A program made the position numbers and the translations under genes. DNA of 64,000 nucleotides from Hahella sp050299855 (GTDB lineage Bacteria > Pseudomonadota > Gammaproteobacteria > Pseudomonadales > Oleiphilaceae): the NCBI GenBank assembly GCA_050299855.1, contig JBNKWQ010000008.1:42759-106758 (forward strand), written 5' to 3'. The notes below the pieces were generated by a model. It had not been told where the DNA came from. It saw only the letters and a program-made list of their open reading frames with translations, and did no database searches. Below are positions 46,268 to 55,354 of the stretch, piece after piece; the stretch's first letter is position 1; each line of letters starts with the position of its first letter.

Positions 46268-47431
46268 TCAGCGCCATATGGTGTCTAATCTTGCCCAATA
46301 AACTTTGATGAGTAGAGCAGCCAGACCAGCCACACCAGCAGCCATAGTGAAGGCCACCGGTATACTGAATGATTCAGCCAGGTAGCCACTGGCAAAGGCT
46401 CCGATAGACCCGCCCGCACCAAAGCTTAGTGCACTATACATTGCCTGCGCCTGACTGGAAAACTCGCGCCTGAACCCCCTATGGACTATTTCAATAGAGG
46501 CTGCATGCATACCGCCAAAGCTTGCCGCATGCAGTAACTGCAGCATAACCAACAACAGCAAACTGGAGGCAAAATACGCAATTCCGAGCCAACGAAACGC
46601 CGTTAATAACAAACATACAAACATGATCGTCCGCAGCGAATAGCGCTCCAGAAATTGGTGCATTTTGATAAACAGCAACACTTCAGCCAAAACCCCCAGG
46701 CTCCATAACAAACCAATGGTCGTCATGTCATATCCCAGGGACTTTAAATAGATGCTCAGAAAGGTGTAGTAGGGACCAAACGACAGTTGAATCAGAAAGG
46801 CACTGGCAAAAAACACCAGCAACTCCAGGCTAAAAGCTGACGAAACAAAGGCCCGAAAAGACCCATGCCCTTGTTTACCGGGGTCAGAATGAACCAGCCA
46901 GGATGTCAAAAAGATTCCGCTGAGAAAAAACAGCAGCCAGAAAGGGAGCCATTCGATGGAAAAAAAATCGAAGAAAAGCCCCAAAACACATACGGCAGCG
47001 ATGAATCCGACTGAGCCCCAGAGCCTGATACGACTGTAAAGCCCCCTTCCCTCACCAAGATTATACAGGGTAATCACTTCCCACTGGGGCAGCACGGCAT
47101 TCCAGAAGCAACTGAATAGCACCAGAAAAAGTGCGTGCAGCCAAAATCCTTTAACTAACAGGAAACCCAGAAAAAAGACTGCTGCGGTAAAACTGCCCAG
47201 CCTGACTAACGCCAGTTGCTTTCCCGTTTTATCAGCAACCCATCCCCAGAAATTGGGTGCCAGCAACTTGGTTAGCATGATGATGGACATTAACTGCCCA
47301 ACCTCTACAGCCCCGTAGCCGGTATAGTCCAGATACACCGGTAAGAAGGGGGCTATGCCTCCAAGAAGAGAGAAGTAGAAAAAATAGAATGTGGACAGCT
47401 TCCATGGCTTGTCACGGGCTTCAATCTTCAG
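46268..47431 (-). CDS. MFS transporter of the MFS_1-like / 3-phenylpropionate family, non-canonical start
   Basis: The frame is open to 47431 and gives about 387 residues. The segment before the first GTG (47338) reads KPWKLSTFYFFYFSLLGG, the conserved first helix of this family, so a start at 47338 would cut it off. No ATG, GTG or TTG exists upstream in frame before the stop. A CTG at 47431 follows AAGAGG (47437-47442) by five bases and is the likeliest start; ATT at 47425 is the alternative. About 12 helices are seen. The gene overlaps aroC by 11 bp. The substrate is unknown. Confidence 0.8.
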   Translation of the reverse strand: MKIEARDKPWKLSTFYFFYFSLLGGIAPFLPVYLDYTGYGAVEVGQLMSIIMLTKLLAPNFWGWVADKTGKQLALVRLGSFTAAVFFLGFLLVKGFWLHALFLVLFSCFWNAVLPQWEVITLYNLGEGRGLYSRIRLWGSVGFIAAVCVLGLFFDFFSIEWLPFWLLFFLSGIFLTSWLVHSDPGKQGHGSFRAFVSSAFSLELLVFFASAFLIQLSFGPYYTFLSIYLKSLGYDMTTIGLLWSLGVLAEVLLFIKMHQFLERYSLRTIMFVCLLLTAFRWLGIAYFASSLLLLVMLQLLHAASFGGMHAASIEIVHRGFRREFSSQAQAMYSALSFGAGGSIGAFASGYLAESFSIPVAFTMAAGVAGLAALLIKVYWARLDTIWR

Positions 47432-48533
47432 ACAAGCCTCTTCTTACGGCTTCAATATCTGGAGTAGATACCTGAACATCGGCATTTTGAGCCCGATGGC
47501 GTAACAGGTGATCCATTAAAACGATCGCCATCATCGCCTCCGCGATTGGCGTTGCGCGTATTCCCACGCAGGGGTCATGACGCCCTTTAGTCACGACTTC
47601 AACCGGGTTCCCATGCACATCAATAGACTTGCCGGGCAAATGCAAGCTGGATGTAGGTTTGAGCGCTAAGCGAGCAACTATGGCCTGACCACTGGAAATC
47701 CCCCCCAATATGCCGCCGGCATTGTTGGATAAAAAGCCCTGTGGCGTCATTTCGTCTCGGTGCTGAGTACCTTTTTGTTCGATACTGTCAAACCCTGCCC
47801 CGATTTCCACACCTTTGACGGCATTAACGCTCATCAGCGCATGGGCCAGATCAGCATCCAGGCGGTCAAAAATTGGCTCTCCCAGGCCCGGAGGTACACC
47901 TTCTGCAACAACGGTAATTTTAGCGCCTATGGAATCTCCTTCTTTACGTAAGGCATCCATATACGCGCTCATTTCCTCTATTTTATCGGCGTCCGGACAG
48001 AAGAATGGGTTTTCATTTACAATGGACCAGTCAACTTTTTCAATCTTGATAGGACCTAACTGCGACAGATACCCGCGAACCTGGATGCCTCGGCTCCGCA
48101 GATATTTTTTTGCGATGGCTCCAGCGGCGACACGCATAGCGGTTTCGCGGGCAGAACTTCTGCCACCACCTCTATAATCACGGATACCGTACTTATGCCA
48201 GTAGGTGTAGTCAGCGTGAGCAGGACGGAACTGGTCTTTGATATTGCCGTAGTCTTTGGATTTCTGATCGGTGTTTTCAATCAACAGACCAATAGGTGTT
48301 CCTGTGGTCTTGCCTTCGAAGACACCCGAAAGTATGCGCACTTCATCGGGCTCTTTACGCTGTGTTGTATGTCTAGAGGTGCCGGGCTTACGCCTGTCCA
48401 GATCCTGTTGTAGATCCGCTTCACTTAGTTCGATACCTGGCGGACATCCATCAACGATACAGCCCAATGCCAAACCATGGCTTTCACCGAAAGATGTGAC
48501 AGTAAACAATTTACCAAAGGTGTTTCCAGACAT
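47421..48533 (-). CDS. aroC: Chorismate synthase
   Basis: 370 residues. It makes chorismate from EPSP with reduced FMN, the last shikimate step. The three signatures are present: SFGESHGLALGCIVDGCPPG at the start, RGGGRSSARETAMRVAAGA near 123 and NNAGGILGGISSGQAIV near 270, with the GIRATPIAEAMMAIVLMDH end. It follows prmB by 39 bp and its last codons overlap the MFS gene. Confidence 0.97.
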   Translation of the reverse strand: MSGNTFGKLFTVTSFGESHGLALGCIVDGCPPGIELSEADLQQDLDRRKPGTSRHTTQRKEPDEVRILSGVFEGKTTGTPIGLLIENTDQKSKDYGNIKDQFRPAHADYTYWHKYGIRDYRGGGRSSARETAMRVAAGAIAKKYLRSRGIQVRGYLSQLGPIKIEKVDWSIVNENPFFCPDADKIEEMSAYMDALRKEGDSIGAKITVVAEGVPPGLGEPIFDRLDADLAHALMSVNAVKGVEIGAGFDSIEQKGTQHRDEMTPQGFLSNNAGGILGGISSGQAIVARLALKPTSSLHLPGKSIDVHGNPVEVVTKGRHDPCVGIRATPIAEAMMAIVLMDHLLRHRAQNADVQVSTPDIEAVRRGLSED

Positions 48534-48572
48534 AGAGTTACGACACTTTTCTAAAGTTAAAATTTAAATTAA

Positions 48573-49508
48573 TTAAAGCGCGGGCAAATCTGCCGCTGCG
48601 CGAAATTCTGCCTGATGATCCAATAACTGGGAATAACTGAGAACAAATACACCGTGACCACCATGCTCAAATTCAGGACATACGAACATCACACCAGGAA
48701 ACTGTTCGAACAGGGCATCAATGCTGTTGCCGACTTCACATACCAGGAAACCTCCCTCGTTGAGGTATTCTCCTGCTCGCGCCAATATCTGACGTGTGGC
48801 TTCAAGACCATCCTGACCGGATTCCAACCCCAATCTCGGCTCGTGCAAAAACTCAGCCGGTAAGGAATCCATATCCGGTTGATCCACATAAGGAGGATTG
48901 GTGAGGATAATGTCAAAGGTACCCTCAATGTTGTTAAATAGATCAGATTCAACAGCGGTTACCTGCTCGTTAGCATGATGCAAAGCAATATTGCTTTCCG
49001 CAACTCTCAAAGCCGCCTGAGAAATATCGCTCAGGATGATTTCCGAGTCAGGAAATACCATTCCGGCGGCAATACCAATACAACCACTGCCGCAACACAG
49101 ATCCAGAATTCGACGCGGTGCCAGATCTTCAAGCCAAGGCTGTAACTCGTTTTCCAGAAGCTCTGCTAGTGGAGAGCGTGGAATAAGTACATCTTTGGTG
49201 ACTTTAAAAGGCAGCCCCATAAACCAGGCCTCCCCCAGGATGTATGCAACCGGCACCCTCTCATCTACCCGCAATCTGAGCGCCTCAGCCAAGTTGTTTT
49301 TTTCAAACTCAGTCAACTTACCGACCAGCAAGGTAGGATCCGTCTCCCAAGGCAAATGAAGTACACCTAACACCAAATGCACCGCCTCATCCCATGCATT
49401 GTTAGTACCATGCCCATAAAAAAGCTCGGCCTCGCGAAAACGCGAATAAGCATATCTCAGGAAATCCTGAACTGTTGCAAGTGGGGCAAGGGTTTTGGCG
49501 TCAAACAC
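48573..49508 (-). CDS. prmB: Ribosomal protein L3 N5-glutamine methyltransferase
   Basis: 311 residues. The SAM-binding motif ILDLCCGSGCIGIAAGMVFP is near 135 and the catalytic NPPYVDQPDMDSLPAEF is near 205, where PrmB rather than PrmC (release-factor methyltransferase) has the Asp/Met/Leu-rich follow-on. The N-terminal helical domain (FREAELFYGHGTNNAWDEAV) matches PrmB. Its neighbour aroC, 39 bp downstream, is the usual partner. Confidence 0.94.
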   Translation of the reverse strand: MFDAKTLAPLATVQDFLRYAYSRFREAELFYGHGTNNAWDEAVHLVLGVLHLPWETDPTLLVGKLTEFEKNNLAEALRLRVDERVPVAYILGEAWFMGLPFKVTKDVLIPRSPLAELLENELQPWLEDLAPRRILDLCCGSGCIGIAAGMVFPDSEIILSDISQAALRVAESNIALHHANEQVTAVESDLFNNIEGTFDIILTNPPYVDQPDMDSLPAEFLHEPRLGLESGQDGLEATRQILARAGEYLNEGGFLVCEVGNSIDALFEQFPGVMFVCPEFEHGGHGVFVLSYSQLLDHQAEFRAAADLPAL

Positions 49509-49534
49509 GGAAGGGCTCCAGCGAAAAGGCGCTA

Positions 49535-50626
49535 TTATACTGATTTAGAGGAGCTGGTTGTATCTTTCCCATTCTCAAAGTCATCGAGAATTTTTGCGGT
49601 AATTTCCCTGCCAATCTGGATCAACTCAGGAGCCTTGTGATAATCAAAACTCAGACACACGTTTTTGGGGATGTTAATCAACACATCTGGTGGATAGCCT
49701 GCCAGTTTGTACTGAGTCAATGAACTTTGCATGGCCTCAAAAGCCATATTCATGGCGTCAAACTTGCCCAAAGTCAGCGTCCGCTCTTTTTTTAAGGCTG
49801 ACTGTCCGCCTTTGTTTCCTGAATTAGTATCAAAGGCGTCCCCCGTCAGCTTGGGCGAGCTCTTATTTTCTTCCGCTGCGGAGTTTTCAGACTTATCGCC
49901 AATATCCAGCACTGAGGACATTTTCTCTTTGGCATCTTTATCAAACATTTGAGCAGCTTTTTGCCAAATCTGCCCCATCCATTCTTCCAGGCTACGGTCA
50001 GTTTTCACTTCTGTGGTGTCATAAAAACGCTCGTCGACTCTTGGGTCATAATGGCTGAGATTTACCGCCACAATGAGGTCGGCATGGGTGGAAATCGTGG
50101 GAATGATTGGTAATGGATTCAGTAGACCTCCATCCACCAACACACGCCCCCTTACCACCTCAGGCGTCAGTATGCTCGGGATGGCGACTGAAGCCCGAAT
50201 TGCCTGGCGCAATAATCCCTCTTGGAACCAGATTTCCTTATGGTGTAGAAGATCCGTAGCCACAGCAGTGTAATCAATCGGAAGATCCTCTATCAGGGTA
50301 TCACCAATAAGGTCGCGTACTACTGAAAAAACCTTTTCACCACGAATTGCACCCGGAGAGGAAAAAGACACATCCAACAACCTGAGAATATCAAACCGAT
50401 CAAGCCCTGTTGCCCAGTCCTTAAACTCCCTGAGCTTGCCTGCAGCATATATTCCGCCAACCAAAGCCCCCATTGAGCAGCCTGAGATAGCGACAATCTT
50501 GTAGCCACGCTCTTCCAAAACTTCAATAGCGCCTACGTGTGCATAACCACGGGCACCGCCACTTCCTAAAACCAATGCAACGGTTTTTTGCTGAGTGTTC
50601 GCTTCCGAACTTTTATCTGTGTTCAC
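49535..50626 (-). CDS. Patatin-like phospholipase (RssA-type)
   Basis: 363 residues without signal peptide. The glycine-rich oxyanion motif GSGGARGYAHVGAIEVLEE near 21, the nucleophile elbow SGCSMGALVGGI near 49 and the second dyad residue in VLVDGGLLNPLP near 170 form the Ser-Asp pair. A polar insert with many Lys and Glu follows residue 215. Substrate and role are unknown. It lies 27 bp downstream of the DUF4892-like gene on the same strand. Confidence 0.9.
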   Translation of the reverse strand: MNTDKSSEANTQQKTVALVLGSGGARGYAHVGAIEVLEERGYKIVAISGCSMGALVGGIYAAGKLREFKDWATGLDRFDILRLLDVSFSSPGAIRGEKVFSVVRDLIGDTLIEDLPIDYTAVATDLLHHKEIWFQEGLLRQAIRASVAIPSILTPEVVRGRVLVDGGLLNPLPIIPTISTHADLIVAVNLSHYDPRVDERFYDTTEVKTDRSLEEWMGQIWQKAAQMFDKDAKEKMSSVLDIGDKSENSAAEENKSSPKLTGDAFDTNSGNKGGQSALKKERTLTLGKFDAMNMAFEAMQSSLTQYKLAGYPPDVLINIPKNVCLSFDYHKAPELIQIGREITAKILDDFENGKDTTSSSKSV

Positions 50627-50653
50627 AGTGTTGGACTCGTGGGAAAAATTTCC

Positions 50654-51631
50654 TTATTCGCCATCAATGGCATAGATTCTTACGAAGCCCTGATGCTCGG
50701 CAAAAAATGACCGCGGAGCAAATGGGCCTACCGAGATCACTTCAATCTGACCTTCCGCAATAGCACGCCTGGCCAGATACAGCTGCATCGTTCGCCCCTG
50801 CTCCTTTGCATTTTCTAGATTCTTGGCGGCACGGATGTCAGACTGGCGGCTATAGGAAACAATAATCAGCTTTGGCGTTTCATATTCACTTTTCACACTT
50901 TCCAACCATGGATTCAGCTTTTCTTCCAACATTCTGGTTTCAAGCATTTCATCCCCGGCTATCTGCAAATAGGGATCACCAGACACTTCGTCGTCAAGAA
51001 ATGGCTCAGCCAGTTTAACCGTTTCAATATGGGCATATACTCGCTGGTTTCCACGCCTTATCGTATATATAACAGCAACATACGAAGCGCCCTCTTTGGT
51101 AAAGCTTGCGACTGTATAATGCTGATAGCGATCATGGCCATAAAGAATACGTTCATTAAAAACTTCGTTGGCCCAATCGTTACTACGACCGCAATCTCTA
51201 CCCTCACAATTGAAAATAGTAATCGCCTTAAGGCTGGATAGCTGACCCCGGAAGTATTCCATGACCTCCTGCGGGGTATGCACTTTAGGTACTTCATAGG
51301 TTATTTTGGCAACCCGCCCACTAATAATCTCTTCCTGCTCAGAGCGGGCAACAGCTCCAATACTCGACATCCGGCCCGTCACCAGGCGATATTCAGGCAA
51401 GTCACTTTCTTGTGATTCAACCACCTGAGATAAAGGAAAGGGCTTTAATACTGGCTGTTCAGCATGGGCTAAATGAGCTTGGCAAAAAAGTCCCAACAGC
51501 ATCATTAATCTGGTAAGCCGGCGCAATACCTCAATGCCACTTACTTTCGAGCTACCTACTTTCGAGCCACCTACTTTCGAGAGAATTAGTTTTGTGGAGA
51601 TTAAAGCACTGACATTTTGTCTTATTCGCAT
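50654..51631 (-). CDS. DUF4892-like exported protein with OmpA-like C-terminus
   Basis: 325 residues. A start at 51631 has an AAGG ribosome site. The signal peptide, however, begins only near residue 43 (MMLLGLFCQAHLAHAE), and residues 18-32 are three near-identical five-residue units, SKVGG-SKVGS-SKVSG, encoded by 15-bp tandem repeats. The mature protein resembles DUF4892 proteins next to patatins in Pseudomonas. The last third has an OmpA-like look (AKNLENAKEQGRTMQLYLARRA). Role unknown. An alternative start at 51505 would remove the repeats. Confidence 0.75.
   Translation of the reverse strand: MRIRQNVSALISTKLILSKVGGSKVGSSKVSGIEVLRRLTRLMMLLGLFCQAHLAHAEQPVLKPFPLSQVVESQESDLPEYRLVTGRMSSIGAVARSEQEEIISGRVAKITYEVPKVHTPQEVMEYFRGQLSSLKAITIFNCEGRDCGRSNDWANEVFNERILYGHDRYQHYTVASFTKEGASYVAVIYTIRRGNQRVYAHIETVKLAEPFLDDEVSGDPYLQIAGDEMLETRMLEEKLNPWLESVKSEYETPKLIIVSYSRQSDIRAAKNLENAKEQGRTMQLYLARRAIAEGQIEVISVGPFAPRSFFAEHQGFVRIYAIDGE
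51539..51583 (-). repeat. Three tandem 15-bp repeats in the 5' end of the DUF4892-like gene
   Basis: Copies at 51539-51553, 51554-51568 and 51569-51583 share the core TACTTTCGAG. Each encodes one SKV-containing pentapeptide, so gain or loss of a unit keeps the frame. Confidence 0.85.
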
Positions 51632-51768
51632 TTTTTACCTTATCCATTTATGGGTTGCGTCCGTCAACTGATTCCCATGCTCCGACCCCATTGACTTGCA
51701 GTAAGGGTTTATCTACTTCGAAACAATGACTTCTAACATTTGAGCTACGCTTCCCAATTGACCGTGAC

Positions 51769-52635
51769 TCAGGACTGAGCAAAAGTAACTATCTCACGTG
51801 CTAGTTCTGCAACATTGCCATCCATGTGTAGATGATGTCCACCCTCAAACATGACAGCTTTAGCCTGGGGCAGGCAGTTTAACCGGGTATTTTTATCCGG
51901 ATCCAATGAGATAAGGCCTTTTGAGGCAGCTATGACCAGCACTGGAATTTTGATTGCACCCAGATAGCCTTCAACTTGAGGCTCTGTGAGGCGCACGAAG
52001 GACGGCCAACGCAATCTTGAGTCCGTTTTCCAGATCCAGCCTTGTTTGTCCGATACCAGGTTTCTCTCAACAAGGACTTCAGAAGCCATCTGGCTCAACC
52101 CGCCGAAGGCACGTTGACGGTCTTCCACGGCCTTATCCAATGTATAATATGCACGTTTCTGTGAAGACGGCTTTAGCGCTCTTTGCAAAGCTTTGGCCAG
52201 ATTCTCCGCTGTCCTTTCCGGTGCGTCGGCAAAAGGCCCTAGCGCCTCAATTAACACCAGCCCGGAAAGTGTTTCTCCTGCAGCCGCCGCGTATAGTGAG
52301 GACACAACTGAACCCAACGAGTGCCCCATAAGCAATGGGCGATGCCACTCCAGAACCCGTAAAGCCTGCCCCAGCTCTTTGATATAATCGACCAGGTGGT
52401 AGCTATAGCCGTCAGGCCGATGTTGTGAGTTTCCATGCCCCGGTAGATCTAAAGCGATCAGATCTATGCCTGCCTCGGCCAACAGCGGACCAATGAAGTG
52501 AAAAGACGCTGCATTATCCAACCAACCGTGAATGGCTAGCATTTTGGTCGGGTTTCCTTCCCCCCAACGGAGCCCGCCTAACTTGATATCAGGCAACTGC
52601 AGCTCAACTTCCTGCGCCTTAGTAGAGGCCGTCAT
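51769..52635 (-). CDS. Alpha/beta hydrolase
   Basis: 288 residues, cytoplasmic. The oxyanion region AIHGWLDNAASFHFIGPLL near 33, LDLPGHGNSQHR near 58, nucleophile elbow LLMGHSLGSVVSSLYAAAAG near 100 and the C-terminal GGHHLHMDG with the catalytic His identify the fold. The likely acid is an Asp in the LVIAASKGLISLDPDK segment. The substrate is not predictable. It lies between tatD and the DUF4892-like gene, all on the minus strand. Confidence 0.9.
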   Translation of the reverse strand: MTASTKAQEVELQLPDIKLGGLRWGEGNPTKMLAIHGWLDNAASFHFIGPLLAEAGIDLIALDLPGHGNSQHRPDGYSYHLVDYIKELGQALRVLEWHRPLLMGHSLGSVVSSLYAAAAGETLSGLVLIEALGPFADAPERTAENLAKALQRALKPSSQKRAYYTLDKAVEDRQRAFGGLSQMASEVLVERNLVSDKQGWIWKTDSRLRWPSFVRLTEPQVEGYLGAIKIPVLVIAASKGLISLDPDKNTRLNCLPQAKAVMFEGGHHLHMDGNVAELAREIVTFAQS

Positions 52636-52751
52636 CTCTTAATGTCCCCAAAATAATACCCACCTCTTCGATAACAAACAGTACTTACAGTTTAATAGCA
52701 GCTAATGAATTGCCGGTTTATAACCGTCTGTATCCAACTACATTAAAGATA

Positions 52752-53543
52752 TCATTCAGCATGATTAATCTTGAAAAGCTCTTGAAAATTATCAGTTGTT
52801 ACATCGCAGACTTCTTTGTAGCTGATCCCTTTAAGATCTGCGACACATTGCGCGACTTCTACCACCCATTGGGGCTGATTACTCTTACCGCGAAAAGGGA
52901 CCGGCGCTAGATAAGGACTATCTGTTTCCACTAAAATATGTTGCAAAGGAATCTTTCGAACCACGTCCCTGAGAGTCTCGGCATTACGAAAAGTTATGAT
53001 GCCGGAAAATGAGATATAGAATCCCATATCCACCGCGGCTTCAGCCATCTCCAAAGACTCGGTAAAGCAATGCAGCACTCCTGTAAGTCCCTTAGGGGCG
53101 TATTGCCGGATTAACGCCAATGTGTCTGCACGGGCTTCCCTGGTATGCACGATGACAGGCTTCGATAGCTCGCAGGCCACTTGCAATTGCTTCTCAAATA
53201 GCTGCTTTTGATTCTCTGCAGTTTCAGGATTGTAGTAATAGTCCAGGCCGCATTCACCTATAGCAACCACCTTGGGACTTGATAGAGCCATTTTGATGAG
53301 CTGGTCTTTATCCAGGCAAGTTGAATCCAAATCGGCTAATGGATGAATGCCGGCAGAGCACCAAACGTCGTGATAAGACTCAGCGATGTTTTGAACATCG
53401 CTGAAGTTTTCAAGATCGATATCAACACATAGGAAACCAGTAACGCCTCGCTCTCGGGCCTGGTTTAGTGCATTAGCCAAGTCCCCATTGGCTCCGCTTA
53501 AATCGATTCGATCTAAGTGGCAATGGGAGTCAATTAGAGACAT
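52752..53543 (-). CDS. tatD: TatD-family metal-dependent hydrolase (DNase)
   Basis: 263 residues. Metal ligands are visible in order: SHCHLDR at the start, GECGLDYYYN near 96, VIVHTREARADT near 128, HCFTESLEMAEAAV near 157 and ETDSPYLAP near 205. The closest named relative is YcfH. The family includes exonucleases acting on DNA ends. It is 118 bp downstream of pilZ, the same pair found in Pseudomonas. Confidence 0.93.
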   Translation of the reverse strand: MSLIDSHCHLDRIDLSGANGDLANALNQARERGVTGFLCVDIDLENFSDVQNIAESYHDVWCSAGIHPLADLDSTCLDKDQLIKMALSSPKVVAIGECGLDYYYNPETAENQKQLFEKQLQVACELSKPVIVHTREARADTLALIRQYAPKGLTGVLHCFTESLEMAEAAVDMGFYISFSGIITFRNAETLRDVVRKIPLQHILVETDSPYLAPVPFRGKSNQPQWVVEVAQCVADLKGISYKEVCDVTTDNFQELFKINHAE

Positions 53544-53661
53544 GTTTCTTCCAGATTCAGAAATGAAAAAAATTTAGTAAGCTTCTATCATTCTCCCGAA
53601 ACTCGCAAGGTCGAGATAAAGCTTCAGTCAGGTAGGAAATTACACTGGTAACAGACTTGAA

Positions 53662-54012
53662 CTACATAGTGTGAGTCGGCCTGTCAGAGTTAAGAGCACC
53701 TGCGAGGTACGTCTCAATTTTGTTTCTGGCAGTTTCATCTTCCCCATTGAACTGTACTCCGATACCAGCAGCACGGTTTCCCTGGGCTCCCTTTGGTGTG
53801 ACCCAAACCACTTTTCCGGCTACTGGAATCTTTTCCGGCTCATCCATCAAGTTCAATAAAAGAAAAACCTCATCGCCCAATTGATAGGTTTTAGCTGTCG
53901 GAATGAACAAGCCACCATTCATAACAAAAGGCATATAAGCAGCGTAAAGAACTGCTTTGTCTTTAATCGTCAGCGTAAGAATACCGCTGCGAGCTCCAAA
54001 TTTGGGAGACAT
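53662..54012 (-). CDS. pilZ: Type IV pilus assembly protein PilZ
   Basis: 116 residues, nearly the same as the Pseudomonas PilZ in length and sequence pattern: GILTLTIKDKAVLYAAYMPF, NGGLFIPTAKTYQLGDEV, LLLNLMDEPEKIPVAGKVVW and TPKGAQGNRAAGIGVQF. This founding family member lacks the c-di-GMP-binding residues and is required for pilus assembly. holB, its usual upstream partner, is absent here; a znuA gene faces the other way instead. Confidence 0.96.
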   Translation of the reverse strand: MSPKFGARSGILTLTIKDKAVLYAAYMPFVMNGGLFIPTAKTYQLGDEVFLLLNLMDEPEKIPVAGKVVWVTPKGAQGNRAAGIGVQFNGEDETARNKIETYLAGALNSDRPTHTM

Positions 54013-54374
54013 ACGTCCGACTTCCTTTAGGTCACTTTAACTTGCCGGCATCTAATTGGCCGGAACAAATTCCGGACAGTAAAACACCGTCTTTTCATTC
54101 ATTTAGAACACTTAGTGTAGTGTAATATCACGACGATGAAAGTCTAGCCTTACTGTCTCTATTAATAAATTGAATCAAGATTCGTAAGGCATCAGCTTGT
54201 TTAGTGCCAACCCTTGAGCCAACACCCGCTATCATGCAGAACAACCGTAGTTATGATTCAAACTCGCCAACCTGCTGGTAGCGCTAGCCAACTACATTTT
54301 TGTTATGTTATAACCTTTCAGTAAGTTATACTTCAACTTCAACCGCTTCCTTTTTAAAGTTCATAGCAGGTGCC
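54013..54374. other. 362-bp divergent gap between pilZ and znuA
   Basis: AT-rich with no convincing ORF. The right end carries a Zur-like palindrome at 54302-54314. The rest should hold the pilZ promoter, which I could not pin down. Confidence 0.4.
54298..54320. promoter_or_regulatory. Candidate Zur operator upstream of znuA
   Basis: The core GTTATGTTATAAC at 54302-54314 is a 13-base palindrome with one mismatched pair and resembles the zinc-uptake-regulator consensus GTTATAxTATAAC. It sits about 60 bp before the znuA ATG. The regulator itself is not in this window. Confidence 0.6.
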
Positions 54375-55325
54375 ATGCAAGTACTTCGTCACTGTTTTCT
54401 ATCAATTTGCCTTATATTTTCCAGCCAGTTATCAGCTGAGGAAATTATTCCCGGCAGCCCATTTAAAATTCTGACATCAATTCATCCTGTGGAAATTCTA
54501 CTCCAAGAAGCATTTGGAGACGCGGTAAAAGTCGAGGCATTATTGCCTCCCCAGGTAAGTCCGCATCACTATGCTTTAAAGCCAAGCGATATCAAACGCC
54601 TTAATGATGCCGACCTATTTGTTTGGATAGGCCCACAGCTTGAGACATTTTTAATTGGCCCACTTAAGACACGCCCACCCCAGGCAACACTCAACCTTAT
54701 AGAATATTTTGAGCACAACCTTCCCGAAAAACTAATTCATCTGGCCGAGGGAGATTCTCACGTTCACACGGGGCATCATCTTGATAAAGAGCCTCAAAGA
54801 AAAAAAGAGCCGGATACTGAATCAGACTCAGGACATATGGTAGATAGCCACTTTTGGTTGGGCCGTGACATTTCAGTGGCAATAGTCGAAAAAATGGCTG
54901 CCATATTGATTGAAGCAGGAGCAGATAAAAGTCGTACTTTAGAATCCGCTCGCCTCTTCAAAATTAAATTAGACGAAACTACCAATGAGCTGGTTAACCA
55001 AAGCAAAAATATTAACCTGATCACCTACCACAATGCATTCGCCTACTTGGCCAGAGACATTAACGTCAACATAACGGATGTGGTTGCCCCTCAAACTGAA
55101 GTGAGCCCTGGAGCCGGGCACCTTATATCTATCAGCCAAAAAGCCAAAGATCAGAATGCCTGCATCATTGTGGAGCCACAGTTCACCCAAGGACTTGTCG
55201 ATAAGGTATTTCGCCAGAAAGGAACCCGAGTAGTAGAGATTGATCCACTAGCCAGTCGACATAACACCTATACTGAATTTTATCAGGATATCTTGGAAAA
55301 GATTTTGAGCTGCAGAGCCCTTTAG
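54375..55325 (+). CDS. znuA: Zinc ABC transporter substrate-binding protein ZnuA
   Basis: 316 residues from the ATG at 54375, which follows GCAGG and begins a signal peptide (MQVLRHCFLSICLIFSSQLSA); an ATG at 54300 would give 25 extra residues. It captures zinc in the periplasm. Metal ligands include the His in PPQVSPHHYALKPSD, a His-rich loop near residues 135-150 (HVHTGHHLD), the HxxxF in YHNAFAYLARD and the C-terminal Asp in EIDPLASRHN. znuB, znuC and zur are not adjacent, so it is a solitary gene. Confidence 0.92.
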   Translation: MQVLRHCFLSICLIFSSQLSAEEIIPGSPFKILTSIHPVEILLQEAFGDAVKVEALLPPQVSPHHYALKPSDIKRLNDADLFVWIGPQLETFLIGPLKTRPPQATLNLIEYFEHNLPEKLIHLAEGDSHVHTGHHLDKEPQRKKEPDTESDSGHMVDSHFWLGRDISVAIVEKMAAILIEAGADKSRTLESARLFKIKLDETTNELVNQSKNINLITYHNAFAYLARDINVNITDVVAPQTEVSPGAGHLISISQKAKDQNACIIVEPQFTQGLVDKVFRQKGTRVVEIDPLASRHNTYTEFYQDILEKILSCRAL

Positions 55326-55335
55326 GTCTCTGCAG
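55310..55335. terminator. Stem-loop at the end of znuA
   Basis: CTGCAGAG at 55310-55317 pairs with CTCTGCAG at 55328-55335 around the znuA stop codon. No T-run follows; it lies between convergent znuA and manC. Confidence 0.4.
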
Positions 55336-55354
55336 TCAAGTTGGGAAAGAATGG

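Noticed and set aside
46268..47338. Shorter MFS reading starting at GTG 47338
   Set aside because: It would remove the conserved first membrane helix that is clearly encoded upstream in the same frame.
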